A stretch of DNA of 64,000 nt from Malus domestica (lineage: Eukaryota; Streptophyta; Magnoliopsida; Rosales; Rosaceae), in contig NC_091675.1 in the NCBI RefSeq assembly GCF_042453785.1, positions 2,306,501-2,370,500 on the forward strand. Reading direction: 5' to 3'. Positions 1-10,977 of the stretch are shown here, piece by piece (position 1 is the first letter of the stretch; each line of letters begins with the position of its first letter). Both the position numbers and the translations under genes were made by a program. Under the pieces are notes generated by a model. It searched no databases. It worked only from the letters and a program-made list of their open reading frames with translations, and was not told the origin of the DNA.

Positions 1-436
1 GTTGCCAGCCCGAGAGCCCGGAGTGGGTTTGATGCAAGGCTGACATCAGCCACGTTTTTTCTTCTGTTTTGCCTCGGCGTCCATTGGATCTCAACCCACA
101 AACTTGCCGGAGTTTTCTCCGAGGACGTGACAAAAAACTGGGCAAAGTTTCAGAGAAATTGCAAGAGGTTAAACCTTTGGTTTCGAACTGGAAAAACACC
201 ACAAATCTTGTCCCAAGCAACATTAAGACATAATGAAACAAGATTTGCATAGAGAACCTCACCTGGATTCGAGTTTCAGATCTTGAAGCTCTCGGCTTCA
301 ATGGTGGTTTACACTGTGATGGTCTGATGACGCATGCAACGATATAGCAAGGATCCATGGTTTTGGAGTTTGATTTGTTTAATTTTCAAAGAGGAAAGTG
401 GGTGAGAGCTCTCAGAGCTCTAGAGAGAGTGAGAGT

Positions 437-437
<1 letters not shown>
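1..437. other. Intergenic, no gene recognised
   Basis: No convincing reading frame or splice structure was found on either strand. The first 120 bases are GC-richer than what follows and could be the edge of a gene or repeat outside the window, but nothing in them is recognisable. Confidence 0.4.
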
Positions 438-495
<58 letters not shown>

Positions 496-682
496 CTTCG
501 GAGAAAAATGGAGAAGTGAGAAAGATGAGTGGAAAGAGAGGGAGTGACGTGAGGGAGTGGAGAGGTACACGGGAAATTCCAAGCAATTGCAAAAATGGAG
601 AGAAGTGAGAAAGATTAGTGGAAAGATAGGGAGTGACGTGAGGGAGTGGAAAGGTGCACGGGAAATTCCAAGCAATTGCAAA
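438..682. repeat. (GA)n microsatellite plus 87-bp tandem duplication
   Basis: About 55 bases of uninterrupted GA run from 438 to 492. They are followed by two near-identical units of about 87 bp, starting near 508 and 595. Both contain the same GA-rich stretch, GAGTGACGTGAGGGAGTGG and GGGAAATTCCAAGCAATTGC. Open frames read through this block are products of the repeat and not genes. Confidence 0.85.
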
Positions 683-1053
683 AAATATTATTATTTTATT
701 TACCTGTTGCTAAGGCTATTCAAGTGTAGGGGTGGAGATGCAAAAAACAATTATTGTTCATTAAGAGCAATTACTGTTCACTAGGTGGATTAAATAGTGG
801 ATAGCCCGGGGGGGCCTTTCTCACGGTGAAACTGCTCTGATAAAACAAAATCTTCAATTTCAAACAATGATTCAATTCATGATCAAGTTCTATTAAGTTT
901 GACTTATAATGATCAATTGTATCATATTTCTTTTCATTCAATCGAAAGTTAATTTTACTATATAGACGCTTATGATCTCCTATATATCTATCTCCTGCAC
1001 TAATGATGTGAGACAATACCTTCAATTTATCCGAACAATTATACACTATGGAA
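683..1053. other. AT-rich intergenic DNA up to Helitron A
   Basis: No gene, RNA or repeat unit was recognised here. Base 1053 is an A immediately before the TC that begins Helitron A, as expected for insertion between A and T. Confidence 0.4.
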
Positions 1054-3820
1054 TCTATACTATACTCAAAAGTTCTTTGGCCATCCGATGATTGAATTGG
1101 AACCTAAATTTGCCATGTACAATATATTCGTGAATTATTCATCAAAAAAATATATTCGTGAATGATTCACTGTTCATAAGAACAGCGTACATAAGAAACA
1201 GCGTACTCCCTATTTTGCCCCTGATAAGTTTGTTTTAGTACGTTTGTGCCACTTTATGGATGGGAAAGTATATACAGTTTATTTTTTCTTACCTTTTTCT
1301 TCTTCTCCCTACATGCTATTTCTTCTCGCTCCTCTCTGCGACTCACCACTGTGGTTGCCGACGAGTTCTTCGTTTCCGGCAAATACAAGCCAACAAACCA
1401 CCGAAGAGAAACCATCTCCTTACATTCAATATAAATCTATTTCTAAAAATTCTCATCCATTTTTATTTATTAAGTTGGTGCTCGAGTTGAACTATTTCCG
1501 GCCGAACGCCGACGAATCGGACCTCCCCGTTACAATCAATCGTCTACCCTTCGTCTCAGAAACCAAAATCACCAGTTGCATGCGATTCGCTACGGTTTAA
1601 GGTGAATCAGAGGTAAAGCTTAAATTTTCATACAAAGTCTGTATTTTTCTTAATCGGAATTTGGGCTTTTTTTATCCTTTTACTGAATACTTGTTAAGAA
1701 TTGTTAGAATTATTAATTGTTTTGGTTTCTTTTGATTTTTTTTATATTTTATTTTGAAGCCTTGATTTTTTTTTTTTTATTAATTGAGGATGAAATTTAT
1801 TCTTTCTTAACATTATTTGACTGCAGATTCTAAGTCCTCAACGCCAAGTTACATAGCATGCTCGATTCCAATTCTTATTTATGGGGATGATGCAAAACCC
1901 ATAATTTCTTTGTCAGTTGGCTTCTACTGAGACTATGCAGGTATACTTATTCAGGGTTTCTAATATTTGCTTACAGTTTGAACAAAAATAAAAAATAAAA
2001 AACCTTTGCTTACAGAGAGTTGATGACTAGGCAGTGATTTCTGTTGAGCACCAATTATTTGCACCCCTTTTCCCTCCTTCCATAATTGAAGTGCTTTTGA
2101 CTTTCTGTAGTTATGATTTACAAGATAAAATTGTTGATTTTGTTTCATCCATTTGTGTTTCCTTTTACAAAAATTAAGAAAGGGAATGCTATGATAATTT
2201 GAGGTTTTCGTTTTGATATTCATATGTGTACGAAAGGGTTTAATAGATATCGTTTCTGTGTGTAGTGGGTACTCGGAGAAGTTTGTGAAGGGTCAATGGG
2301 AAAAGGGGATTGCATTTCAGATTGGCAGAAATACAAGGCCTGCCTTTCTGTGCGTTTCCAATCTTACCTCCTCCTAAATTATCTTCCATATCACAATTTA
2401 TATGATTAATTTGCTGATTCTTTTTTCTGAGATTTGAGTTTTTATCTCCTGATTATTTTTTTGCAGAGATTGTATTAATTTTCCTTTAACTGGGAATTTG
2501 GTGTTTCTCAAGTATAATGTTATCAAATTTTGTTTTCTAATTTTCTGATTTTGGGGTTTTGCAGGGAGTGATATATACAAATTTTTTGGGATTTTTGGTC
2601 CTTGTAGGTTTTCGTTCGCCAGACAATGATAGGCGAATCACCACAAGAAGTAGCAATTCTGTTGCAAACTGAATCCGGGATGACTCACCTAGAGTCTGTA
2701 AGTTTCCGAACTTAAATTGCATTCTGTCTCTCTTTCTGCCCTTTAGAAGGGTTTCGGTTTTTCGCGTTCCTATACTTATTTCTCTAAAAGCACCTTAATT
2801 TTGTGTTTAATTTGGGTTTTTGTGTTATGAATTCTAAATTTTGCATTTAATTTGGGTATTTGTGTTATAAATTCTAAATTTTTCTTTTAAATTAGGTTTT
2901 TGTGGGTTTAGAATTTTGAATTTCAGCCTTATGCTATAATTTAATAGGATCTGTTTTTTTTTTTTTTTTGAATTGTTGATTACTGAGAAGATTGAGTATA
3001 TTGTGAAGGAAAAATGATATATATATTTTTACTATAATTTTGGTTTCGATGATAAAATTTGGATTTGCCCGTTTGGGGATTTTCCAGTTCAGAACCTAGG
3101 AAACAAGTAGTAGATGCAGAGGCATTGTTGGACAGAACTAACATATTGTGGACCTCTATTAAGTCACAGTCCAGTGACGGGATTAGCCTGTCCGACTTTG
3201 TTACTGCTTTGCTTAATAATTTTAGCCAACCGAAAGAAAATGATGACTATGTCTTGGTTAATTGGAAGGAAATTGGGTGTGCTGTTTTGCCTATTTTCAA
3301 GAGCGCTGATGAGTGTTGCACTATGCAAGTTATTTGTTTCCAATGTTCGAATGCATTCATTTAGTCTTAGCTTTACTTATGTTGTCCCCATTTGTTTTCT
3401 CATATGTTGTACTGTTTCGAATTAAATTTAACAAACCATCCCCGCACTAACAACTCTATTTTTCAAAATTTGTAGCAACCAATTGAAAACACTTGCAAAG
3501 GAAGACATAGAAGAAAACCCCTCTACATAGTGAAGATGGAGATGAACTCGAGAATAATGAAGTAGGAAAATCTAAATCCCATTAAGTTAGTCTTCTCAAA
3601 CAGTAGATATGTATACATGTAAATAGCACAAGACTTACTATAACATGAAAAGCAGCATATAAAGTATGTTATAAATGTAAACAACACTGTAAATAGTATC
3701 AGCTTTTGTAATTAACACCGTAAAAAATTTCATCTCTTTGTTTAAACATATTATATATAAAATAATACCACCTTAAACGATCTTAAAACCCGCGGCATCG
3801 CGCGAGGTTTCAATTGCTAA
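1054..3820 (+). mobile_element. Helitron A (non-autonomous, carries NSE4 fragment)
   Basis: The left end is TCTATACTATACTCAAAAG directly after an A. The right end has a GC-rich hairpin near 3790-3806 (CCGCGGCATCGCGCGAGG), then a short AT-rich spacer and CTAA at 3817-3820, directly before a T. A|TC...CTRR|T with a subterminal hairpin is the diagnostic Helitron structure. The element is 2.77 kb and no Rep/helicase frame was seen, so it would need a helper in trans. The first kilobase holds short disconnected frames with polypyrimidine/AG sites, suggesting captured promoter or UTR material. The 3' third carries an exon of NSE4. Confidence 0.8.
3088..3361 (+). pseudogene. Captured fragment of NSE4 (SMC5/6 complex kleisin)
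   Basis: After a splice-acceptor-like TTTTCCAG ending at 3087, the plus strand encodes a peptide of about 80 residues. It contains QVVDAEALLDRTN, then IKSQSSDGISLSDFVTALL, and WKEIGCAVLPIFKSADEC. This layout matches the conserved N-terminal block of plant NSE4, the kleisin subunit of the SMC5/6 DNA-repair complex. The frame leaves NSE4-like sequence after CTM near 3325 and stops at 3359-3361. A second possible exon after an AG near 3477 encodes a lysine/arginine-rich tail. The C-terminal half of the protein is absent and the fragment lies wholly inside Helitron A, so it is a transposon-captured pseudogene. Family assignment is by recall of the motif order, without alignment. Confidence 0.7.
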
Positions 3821-3827
3821 TTACATA

Positions 3828-4302
3828 TGTTGATGCACAAAATTGGTGAGGACTTTGGTACAACAGAAAATGTTTGTGACCTTCGCTAGATTGCTCCAGT
3901 CACTAGTGTAGATAAGTATGTAAATGGATAGAGACAGGGAAGCAAACACAAGATGTACGTGGTTCACCCAGTTGGCTACGTCCACGGAGTAGAGGAGTTC
4001 TCATTAATTGTGAAGGGTTTACACAAGTACATAGGTTCAAGCTCACATTTAGTGAGTACAAGTGAATGATTTAGTACAAATGACATTAGGAAATATTGTG
4101 AGAGAATGATCTCTATTTATAGAAAAGAGTTTCTAGTTTCATTATGGCATTGACACGTGTCGTGTTATGATTGGCTTCTGATGTCGACACGTGTCGCGCT
4201 GTGATTAGCCTATTGGTTGGAGGGAAACTCTTCTGGGTCCTTGACGGTATAACGTTGACCGGTGCTTAGTAGTTTCGGGATTGGTTAAGTATGGTATAAA
4301 CA
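3828..4302 (+). mobile_element. Solo LTR with perfect 5-bp target duplication
   Basis: The 475-bp segment begins TGTTGATGCAC and ends GTATAAACA, the TG...CA termini of an LTR. It is flanked by identical 5-bp direct repeats ACATA at 3823-3827 and 4303-4307. No primer-binding site, internal region or second LTR follows, so it is a solo LTR left by recombination between two LTRs. It sits 7 bp to the right of the Helitron A end. Orientation follows the TG-to-CA reading and is provisional. Confidence 0.8.
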
Positions 4303-4497
4303 ACATACTATATGGCTCAGGTGGCTCATTGTAAAATATATGCCACAATCCCACGTGAGCGGCAGATTCTTTTGTGCGGGAGCGATTGGGATTGGTGTGA
4401 GTGAAGGTTTGGACCAAAAGGTGAGCCAGGTTAGCTTGACAATTAGAAAAGTGGGATGGTAATTTTTGTATTTGCAGTTCGCACAGACGCATGGTCC

Positions 4498-5222
4498 AAA
4501 TATCGGACCTCAAAATTTCTCCAAATGAGGGCACCACAACCATATATGACTAACTATATGTGCAATTTGTCTGTAATGTATTTTCCATAGTGCTGTGAAG
4601 ATTCAAACTATGCGTGCAACGATCTTGATTTCATCACAAAGTAATTAGCTAGATAGTATTTATCTTGTATAAAATGGTCAAATATCGGACCTCAAAATTT
4701 CTCCAAATGAGGGCGCCGCAGCCATATATGACTAACTATGCGTGCAATTTGTCTGTAGTGTATTTTTCGTAGTGATGTGAAGATTCAAACTACGCGTGCA
4801 ACGATCTTGATTTCATCACAAAGTAATTAGCTAGATAGTATTTGTCTTGTATAAAATGGTCCGAATATCGGACCTCAAAATTTCTCCAAATGAGGGCGCC
4901 GTAGCTATATATGACAACCATGCGTGCAATTTGTCTGTAGTGTATTTTCCGTAGTATTGTGAAGATTCAAACTACGCGTGCAACGATCTTGATTTCTTCA
5001 CAAAGTAATTAGCTAGATAGTATTTGTCTTGTATAAAATGGTTCGAATATCAAACCTCAAAATTTCTCCAAATGAGGGCGCCGCAGCCATATATGACTAA
5101 CTATGCCTGCAATTTGTCTGTAGTGTATTTTCTGTAGTGCTGTGAAGATTCAAATTACACGTACAACGATCTTGATTTCATCACAAAGTAATTAGCTAGA
5201 TAGTATTTGTCTTGTATAAAAT
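4498..5222. repeat. Four-copy tandem array, 182-bp unit
   Basis: TATCGGACCTCAAAATTTCTCC recurs at 4501, 4683 and 4866, and a variant at 5048, giving a period of 182-183 bp. Each unit also contains GCGTGCAATTTGTCTG and ends GTCTTGTATAAAATGG or a variant. Units differ by only a few percent. The array lies just downstream, in transcript sense, of the decayed P450 at 5.7-7.1 kb and has no coding frame. Confidence 0.92.
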
Positions 5223-5689
5223 GAACGATTACTTTCCTTCTTATAATAATGGCCAGGCAGAATATGAGGATGCGAAATAATGTTTCATATTGAACATTTT
5301 CCAAACCTTCGCATGTACATAAAATTAAATTGTATTTTTCATACATTTTATTAATTCCACTACGGAACCTTAATTTTCTTCTATTTTACTATTTTCAATC
5401 ATTCTCGTTGACTGAAAGTGATCCTCATTTGTCAAAAGTGGAAGAAAAAGTATGCATCAAGCTCATTAGTCAAAAGTGGAAGCTTTACTTTACCAAAGAG
5501 AAAACAATTCAAGAAGATTTACTGGAGTATCACTACTTCAGCAGCAATGTTCCACCCAATACGTCTATGAATGCCAGCACACTCCTTCTAAACGGAATTA
5601 ACGTATAAGGACAATATTGTGGGATTAAAATGTCATATAAGCCATCAAATGCAGTTTGATGCTTTTTATTGACACCTCCTATACCTCTA

Positions 5690-7078
5690 GGGTACAGTTC
5701 TTGAGTTTAAGTGGAGCCACCGCTCTGGGCCTTCAAATCGGAAGGGCAATCCTCAGTGAATTCCCTGAAGCCTGAGAATGTTGCAGTTAACCGCATTGCT
5801 TCTTTAATAGAGGCTTGCAGATACACGAGATTATTGAAGTCTAAATCATTCACTGATCTTCCTTTTGCCAACATAGTTATCTAGTTCTTCTTGGACTTTG
5901 TTCAGAGCCTGGCGGTTGTCGAACAACAATGAGAGTGCGCACACCATAAGGATAATTGTTGTGTCACTGCCTCCAGCAATGATATTCTGCAAAGGCATAG
6001 TTAAGTTGTTTGATACCTATATGATTGCTTAATACAAAAGAAGGCCTAACTAAAAAAGTAACGATTTTTGCAAACCTTTCAAGACTTTACAATCCATAGC
6101 ATTGTGGGAAAATAAATAAATTTTTCTGATACGAAAACTATTTTGGCCATTATACTATTAATTTCTATGACTAATTTCACTTTTTTTCCAAATTAATTTG
6201 CAATACAATTCTAGAATCGCAATGTGAATCTAAGATTTTGCATGGTTTTCATGGTGGTGTCAACATCCAAGGATGTATGTTGCGTAACCTCTTGTCCGTA
6301 AAGGACTGAAAGCATCGCATCTATAAAATCTTGCTCATCCCCGCCTTTAGTCCTGCTCTGCCTGTGCTCCTCAAACCATTCTAGAACTATATTATCAAGC
6401 ACTTTTGCATATTGTTTTTTCATAGCTTTCCCATGCCCACCAATATCCAAAAACCTAAGCCATGGAACAGCATCCCCCGACACAAATATTCCCATATAAT
6501 GAAAGAGTTCCCTCATGGCTTTATGAAACCGACGTTCTTTTTTTCATCACTCAAACTACCATTCGTAACACTAAAGTACATTTTTCTGGCAACTATCCCA
6601 AAAATCACATTAATATTTAGGCACCGCTTCATCTCTACATAAAACTATGTCTTGAGCATGATTATTTTTTTTCGGTCCATAACTTGTATAGATATTTAAG
6701 TAGCTCCTGCTTGCGGCTTGAGAGTGGCTCTTGGACTGTTATTTTGCGCATCTCACGCCAGTTCGTGCCGTATGGGCTAAACCCTAGCATGGCATAGTTA
6801 AAGCTCAAGATTTCAGCGGTTATGGTTTTGGGACGTGAAGAAATAATCAAGCCATTGGTGGTGAAGCACTCTTTTGCAGCCTCCCAAGAAGTAACCACCA
6901 TGACGGGGTGGACACCGATGTTGATGGTGAAGACTGGTCCGTACTTGTCCGCCAAGGCACCCAATGGAATGTGGGAAGGCCGGGGCCGTCCTCCGAATAG
7001 GCGAAGGTGTCCTACAACTGGCCACCTACCTGCCACTTTAGGTGGTTTGCAACCCTTGGCATGGCAGCTGCAGCCCTA
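5690..7078 (-). pseudogene. CYP82-type cytochrome P450 pseudogene
   Basis: Read on the minus strand, P450 similarity begins near 7078 with KGCKPPKVAGRWPVVGHLRL (proline hinge) and continues through DKYGPVFTINIG, the substrate-recognition region and WREMRK (helix C). The membrane anchor is missing, replaced upstream by unrelated repeat DNA. A deletion removes the region before LYKLWTEKK. Frame changes occur near 6515 and 6660, and the block after SDEKK continues as RELFHYMGIFVSGDAVPW. The exon 1 donor region is degenerate. Exon 2 begins after an intact AG at 5987 with NIIAGGSDTT, then has a frameshift after VGK and a deletion between FTEDC and a PERW remnant. The heme-binding loop is absent altogether. 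The nearest relative in the window appears to be the gene at 57.7-59.4 kb, which shares GSLSDEKK and GDAVPWLR. It cannot encode an active enzyme. Confidence 0.9.
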
Positions 7079-7079
7079 A

Positions 7080-7735
7080 AAGCATCTCCAGCCATTGGTG
7101 GAGGGTTATGGCTATTGAAGGACCAGGGCAATGAAATTGTCCTTACTATTCACTCTAAACCGTAACTATCTTTGTACGAGTCCATCCGTTTGGAAAGAGC
7201 AAGGAAAAGCGTAATGACGATTACTATTCACAAATATATTTTTTATTTTTTTAATGTTTTCTTTATCTTATCGTCACATATCAGTATTGCCATAAATTTT
7301 TGAATAATTTACAAGTGTATTGAATTTTATAAGATTTTATAGTATAAACTTTGTAAGGTTTTTGAAATTTTTAAATAATTTTTTATGACTTTTTTAAGTT
7401 GGATTAACTTGGTTGTTGAATTTTTTTAATTTATTGAAATCAGAGGCTCACAAAACGCCTTGTGGCGACGCTACAAAATTTTTAATTTTTTTTTAACCGT
7501 TGGGAATCTAACAGTCTGGATGAAAGGACTAATAGAAATCCAACGGTTTGCAGGTGTGCTCAAATTGGTTGTCACGTGGGTCGCTGGGCTGGGCTGGGCT
7601 GGGCTGTCACATGGGTCGGGCCCTCCCTCACCCTCCAGCTGATTGAAAGGGCGCAAGCTCATGTAATTCTTGCAAGGGCACAATAGCTTAGGAATGGGAG
7701 AGGGAGATCCATTACTGTAGCTTAATTAAAGGGTG
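7080..7735. repeat. Probable non-autonomous transposon truncating the P450 5' end
   Basis: The break in P450 similarity at about 7080 coincides with AGCATCTCCAGCCATTGGTG. The far side, near 7630, has CACCCTCCAGCTGATTG, a loosely inverted counterpart. Between them is AT-rich DNA with a GGGCT minisatellite (about 7586-7610). The segment looks like a decayed MITE-class insertion, but no target duplication was found. Confidence 0.35.
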
Positions 7736-7837
7736 TTAAGGAATTGTTAGCAAACTTCGAATTTATATAACTTAAATTTTCTGTCAATTAATTCCGATGG
7801 AATAAATATTTTTAAGAATGTCAAGTCACATTAGTAA

Positions 7838-7988
7838 ATTAGTTTATTACGGTTTAGTGGTATTTTTCTTCGCTTGTAAGTGAGAGGTTTTATGTTCGAT
7901 TATTGCCAAAAACGAATTTAAACCAAATTATTGCTATCCCATCTCTTTTTCTTAATGTAAATAATAGTGTTTGTTAAAAAAAAATTAC
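7838..7988 (+). mobile_element. tRNA-derived SINE, family 1
   Basis: TTTAGTGGTATTTTTCTTCG, a box-A-like region, is followed by GTGAGAGGTTTTATGTTCGATT, a degenerate Pol III box B. A body ending AATGTAAATAATAGTGTTTG and an A-run come next. The copy at 49.78 kb shares the whole arrangement. Confidence 0.65.
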
Positions 7989-8639
7989 ACTAATAAAGCA
8001 AAACCACAAAAAATATGAGTCGGTTTTTTTTACCTCTAATTTTGGTGTAGCCTTACCCTCAACGTTATATAGCTTTACCTCCCTTCTAAACCCACCGATT
8101 CAGCCACACACTGGTCTCGTTTTGCCAAATTGGCGATAAATAAGGGAATTTGATTATGTTCAGTCAAATCTGGTCCTATTCCGGTTTATTGTTCCCTATT
8201 TAGCCAAAATTGCTATAAATTGGGCAAATTGGTCCAGAGTGCAAATTCAAGTTAAAGCGGCTTAGTCAAAACCAATATGTTGGGCAGCAACTTAATTTGC
8301 CCTTCCGCCAACATGAGACGCGTAAAATAATCAAATTGGCCTTAATTAGTTTGTTATTTCAATTCTTGATGATTTGAGAAGCTTTCGAATTTAATTACAA
8401 GGTGCTCTCCTTGAATGTTGCATATTCTCTTACTGTTTTGAGTAAAATTACTATTTTTTAACCTAAAAGCACTTATAATCACATATTAAGGAATTGAATG
8501 GTAGATTATACAGACAAAATATCTAGCGCTAAGTGTGTACCTAATACGATGCTAACCATTCATCTAATAAGCTCATTCCTAATATTTCTCATAATCGGAC
8601 CGATCATTTTTTACATTATCGTTGAAAAATCAAATCTTC
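7989..8639. other. Intergenic, nothing recognised
   Basis: AT-rich DNA with scattered short frames and no motif or repeat structure that I could assign. Confidence 0.35.
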
Positions 8640-9045
8640 AAGGAACTCATTGAAATTGAAAATCATTTAGTTATCTAACTATAATTTGAAAACCAATGAG
8701 ATGTCTACATTTTCAAGTTGAGTGAATTTTTACAAAGATGACCAATGAATGGTGACTTAGAAATGGATAATTCGGAACATAAAGTTTATGTGGGTATTGT
8801 TCAAGACAAAGTGAGTAGTTACTAACTAGTTCAATCCACCATGACGTGTATCAAAGAATGGAACCCACGGTTCTAATAAATGCTTTAGTGTTCCGAGTAA
8901 CTATCATGATGTCATTTTCCAAACTGAAATAAGTGTATATCTCAATATATTACGGTTCAATCCATGATGACATATAGCTGGATCCCCCCTCAAGTGATAA
9001 GATGGAATTGTTTTTGGTGGCTATATACACGGACAATTATCTAGC
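8640..9045 (+). repeat. Repeat segment present inverted at 52.7-53.35 kb
   Basis: This stretch matches the reverse complement of 52,690-53,345 in the same order. Shared landmarks are the segment before AGTGAATTTTTACAAAGATG, GGAACCCACGGTTCTA, and GTGATAAGATGGAATTGTTT followed by GGCTATATACACGGACAATT. No coding capacity was seen. It may be an old duplicated intergenic segment of the P450 cluster or an unnamed transposon family. Confidence 0.75.
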
Positions 9046-10334
9046 ATACTCCATGGTATCACATATTATTGAAGTTTTTATTATAAGAGAAATGTTAAAT
9101 AAACTCTCTCAAAGTGAGATTTTCTGTCACTCCATGGTATAGCATACTAGATGGTTGCCTAGGCGCTAGCTATCATTGTGCTGATGCAATTAGGTCTGAA
9201 ACGTTAAGGAAAATCAAAGAGCTATTAGGCGCCCGCCTAGACTCTCCTAGGCGGCTTGGGTTGTCTAGACGGAATGAAATGGTTTTCTGAAAAGAAAGTC
9301 CAAACATAACCCAGAATCGCAAAAGCTTTCTCACCGCTTCAACTCCCTGTGTCTATGCACCATGACTTTCTCACTACTCCCGCTCTTTGAAATCCATTGG
9401 TAATTAGATGTCTCAAATTCCAAGTTTTTTTTAAATTCTAAATTTCTATGTTTATGAATTCAAACAAGAGAATTGATGCATGTTAATTGACAAATTCTAA
9501 CTTTTATTCAAATTTCAAATTTACTTTTCCTATCCAAACAAAAGAAGAGGAAACCAAAAACAAGAAGAAGGAGAATTTACAAAGGGAAAAAAAGAAAAAA
9601 AAGAAGAGGAGGAAACGAATAGACGACGAAGACGATGAGGAAAAGGAAATAACTTAAAAAAAAAAAAAGGGTTTTCGGTTTTCAAGGCGTCAAAATGGTC
9701 CCCTTCCTTTGGGAGTGTCTTGGGTGATGTGAGTGTTGGGGTGGAGGGGAGGGGTCATTCATGTGGGGTTTTATGAAATGGAAAATGATGCATGCATCTC
9801 TATCTCTTTAGAATTTTACCTTTATTATGAACCACCTAACCCATTACCTGCGACCTAAACCACTACTTGAGATTTTTATTAATCATTCATTTTATTTTGT
9901 CATACGATAGATTTTGTTAAATTAGATGTTAGATTAGCTAACGACTAGGTTTGAATCCACACTGTTATGCATGAACTCCACACCTTTCTACCATTGTGGC
10001 AAAATGCTACTTACAAATACTAATCATTCAAAATTGTCTTAAATTATTACATTATTTTTATAACTTAATATATATTTTTTATATTATAGAATAAATTTTT
10101 ATAAAATCACCTAGACCACTTATGTCCTAACCCACTGTTCGACTAAAGCTTAACATCTTTTATAACCTTGATTTTTTGCACAATGTTTTATAATATTGAT
10201 ATAGGAATTGTACAAAAAACATGAGATGCGCAGAGCCTTACGTTTAATAGAGTCTCATATTTAATGGTCTCCTTAGCATTTTTTTAAAAATTTTGGTTAA
10301 AGAAATAATGACTAAAATTAGTAGTTTTTTTATT
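9046..10334. other. Intergenic, transposon-like patches only
   Basis: There is a GCCTAGGCGC-type inverted patch near 9150-9260 and a purine-rich AAG/GAGGA stretch near 9540-9660. I saw no gene and no complete mobile element. Confidence 0.35.
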
Positions 10335-10487
10335 GGGAATTTTAACGAAAAGCACATGGTACTGTTCACTTTAACGAAAAACCACATTTTTACACTAAAA
10401 AATCAATCATGGTACTATTCACTTTACCCTTTATTTTGTCATTATCATTAAAACTCAAAGTTTTCAAGCCATTTTCATTAGTTTTCC
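10335..10487 (+). mobile_element. MITE family 1, copy A
   Basis: About 153 bp, beginning GGGAATTTTAACGAAAAGCA and ending CATTTTCATTAGTTTTCC. The ends form imperfect terminal inverted repeats (GGGAACTTTAACGAAAA against GGAAAACTAATGAAAA in the consensus of the four copies). Other copies lie at 49,506, 55,957 and 56,697. Confidence 0.8.
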
Positions 10488-10514
10488 TTTTTTTATTTCA
10501 TGTTATACACATAT

Positions 10515-10612
10515 ATATTTACACTAGAGTTGGAGGAAATAAATTAATATCAAACTCGTTATTCACGAGATTCAGGCCTATTACAAGTGAAGAAGACTGT
10601 ACGTACATAATA
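10515..10612 (-). repeat. SINE family 2 fragment
   Basis: CACGAGATTCAGGCCTA and its flanks match the middle of the minus-strand SINEs at 38.6 and 44.3 kb (CACGAGATTCAAACTTA and CACGAGATTCAGACCTA). Both ends are lost. Confidence 0.5.
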
Positions 10613-10633
10613 CTAAATAACAATTGAAATTTT

Positions 10634-10797
10634 ACTGTACCCAGTGCACAAGGCTCCCGCTTTACGCAGGGTCTGGAAGAGGTAAATGTCGGCTAACCTT
10701 ACCCCCATTTATGGAGAGACTGCTCCCAAGTCTCGAACCCGAGACCTACCGCTCATGGACGAAGGCACTTGCCATCGCACCAAGTGCGACCTCCAGA
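10634..10797 (-). mobile_element. Au-like tRNA-derived SINE
   Basis: On the minus strand it reads GGTCGCACTTGGTGCGATGG, then GGTCTCGGGTTCGAGACTTG (Pol III box B core GGTTCGAG), a CCATAAATGGGGGTAAGG body, and ends GTGCACTGGGTACAG with a T/A-rich tail. This order is that of the plant Au SINE family, known from recall. It lies about 180 bp downstream of the 11-kb P450 stop codon and could lie in that gene's 3' flank or UTR. Confidence 0.75.
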
Positions 10798-10977
10798 AAT
10801 ATTGAGTAACATAAACCACAAAATTTAATTATGTCCTCATCTGCAGATATGTCTTAAACGTATATATCCAGAAGTTTTTCCAATAGATAGACATTCAGAT
10901 AATAATTAAGATACTGACTAGAAATGGAACATACATACTGCTCAAACTGTACAAGGATTTACGTACTAAACGGGTAA

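Noticed and set aside
386..784. Several overlapping open frames on both strands
   Set aside because: They are made by the GA microsatellite and its flanking 87-bp duplication, with no protein-like composition.
4493..5222. The regular repeats at 4.5-5.2 kb as a CRISPR-like array
   Set aside because: The 182-bp units are contiguous with no distinct repeat/spacer alternation, and the genome is a plant. It is an ordinary tandem repeat.
6813..7079. Open frames on both strands overlapping the P450 pseudogene
   Set aside because: They are alternative-frame shadows of P450 exon 1. Similar shadows occur opposite all three intact P450s.
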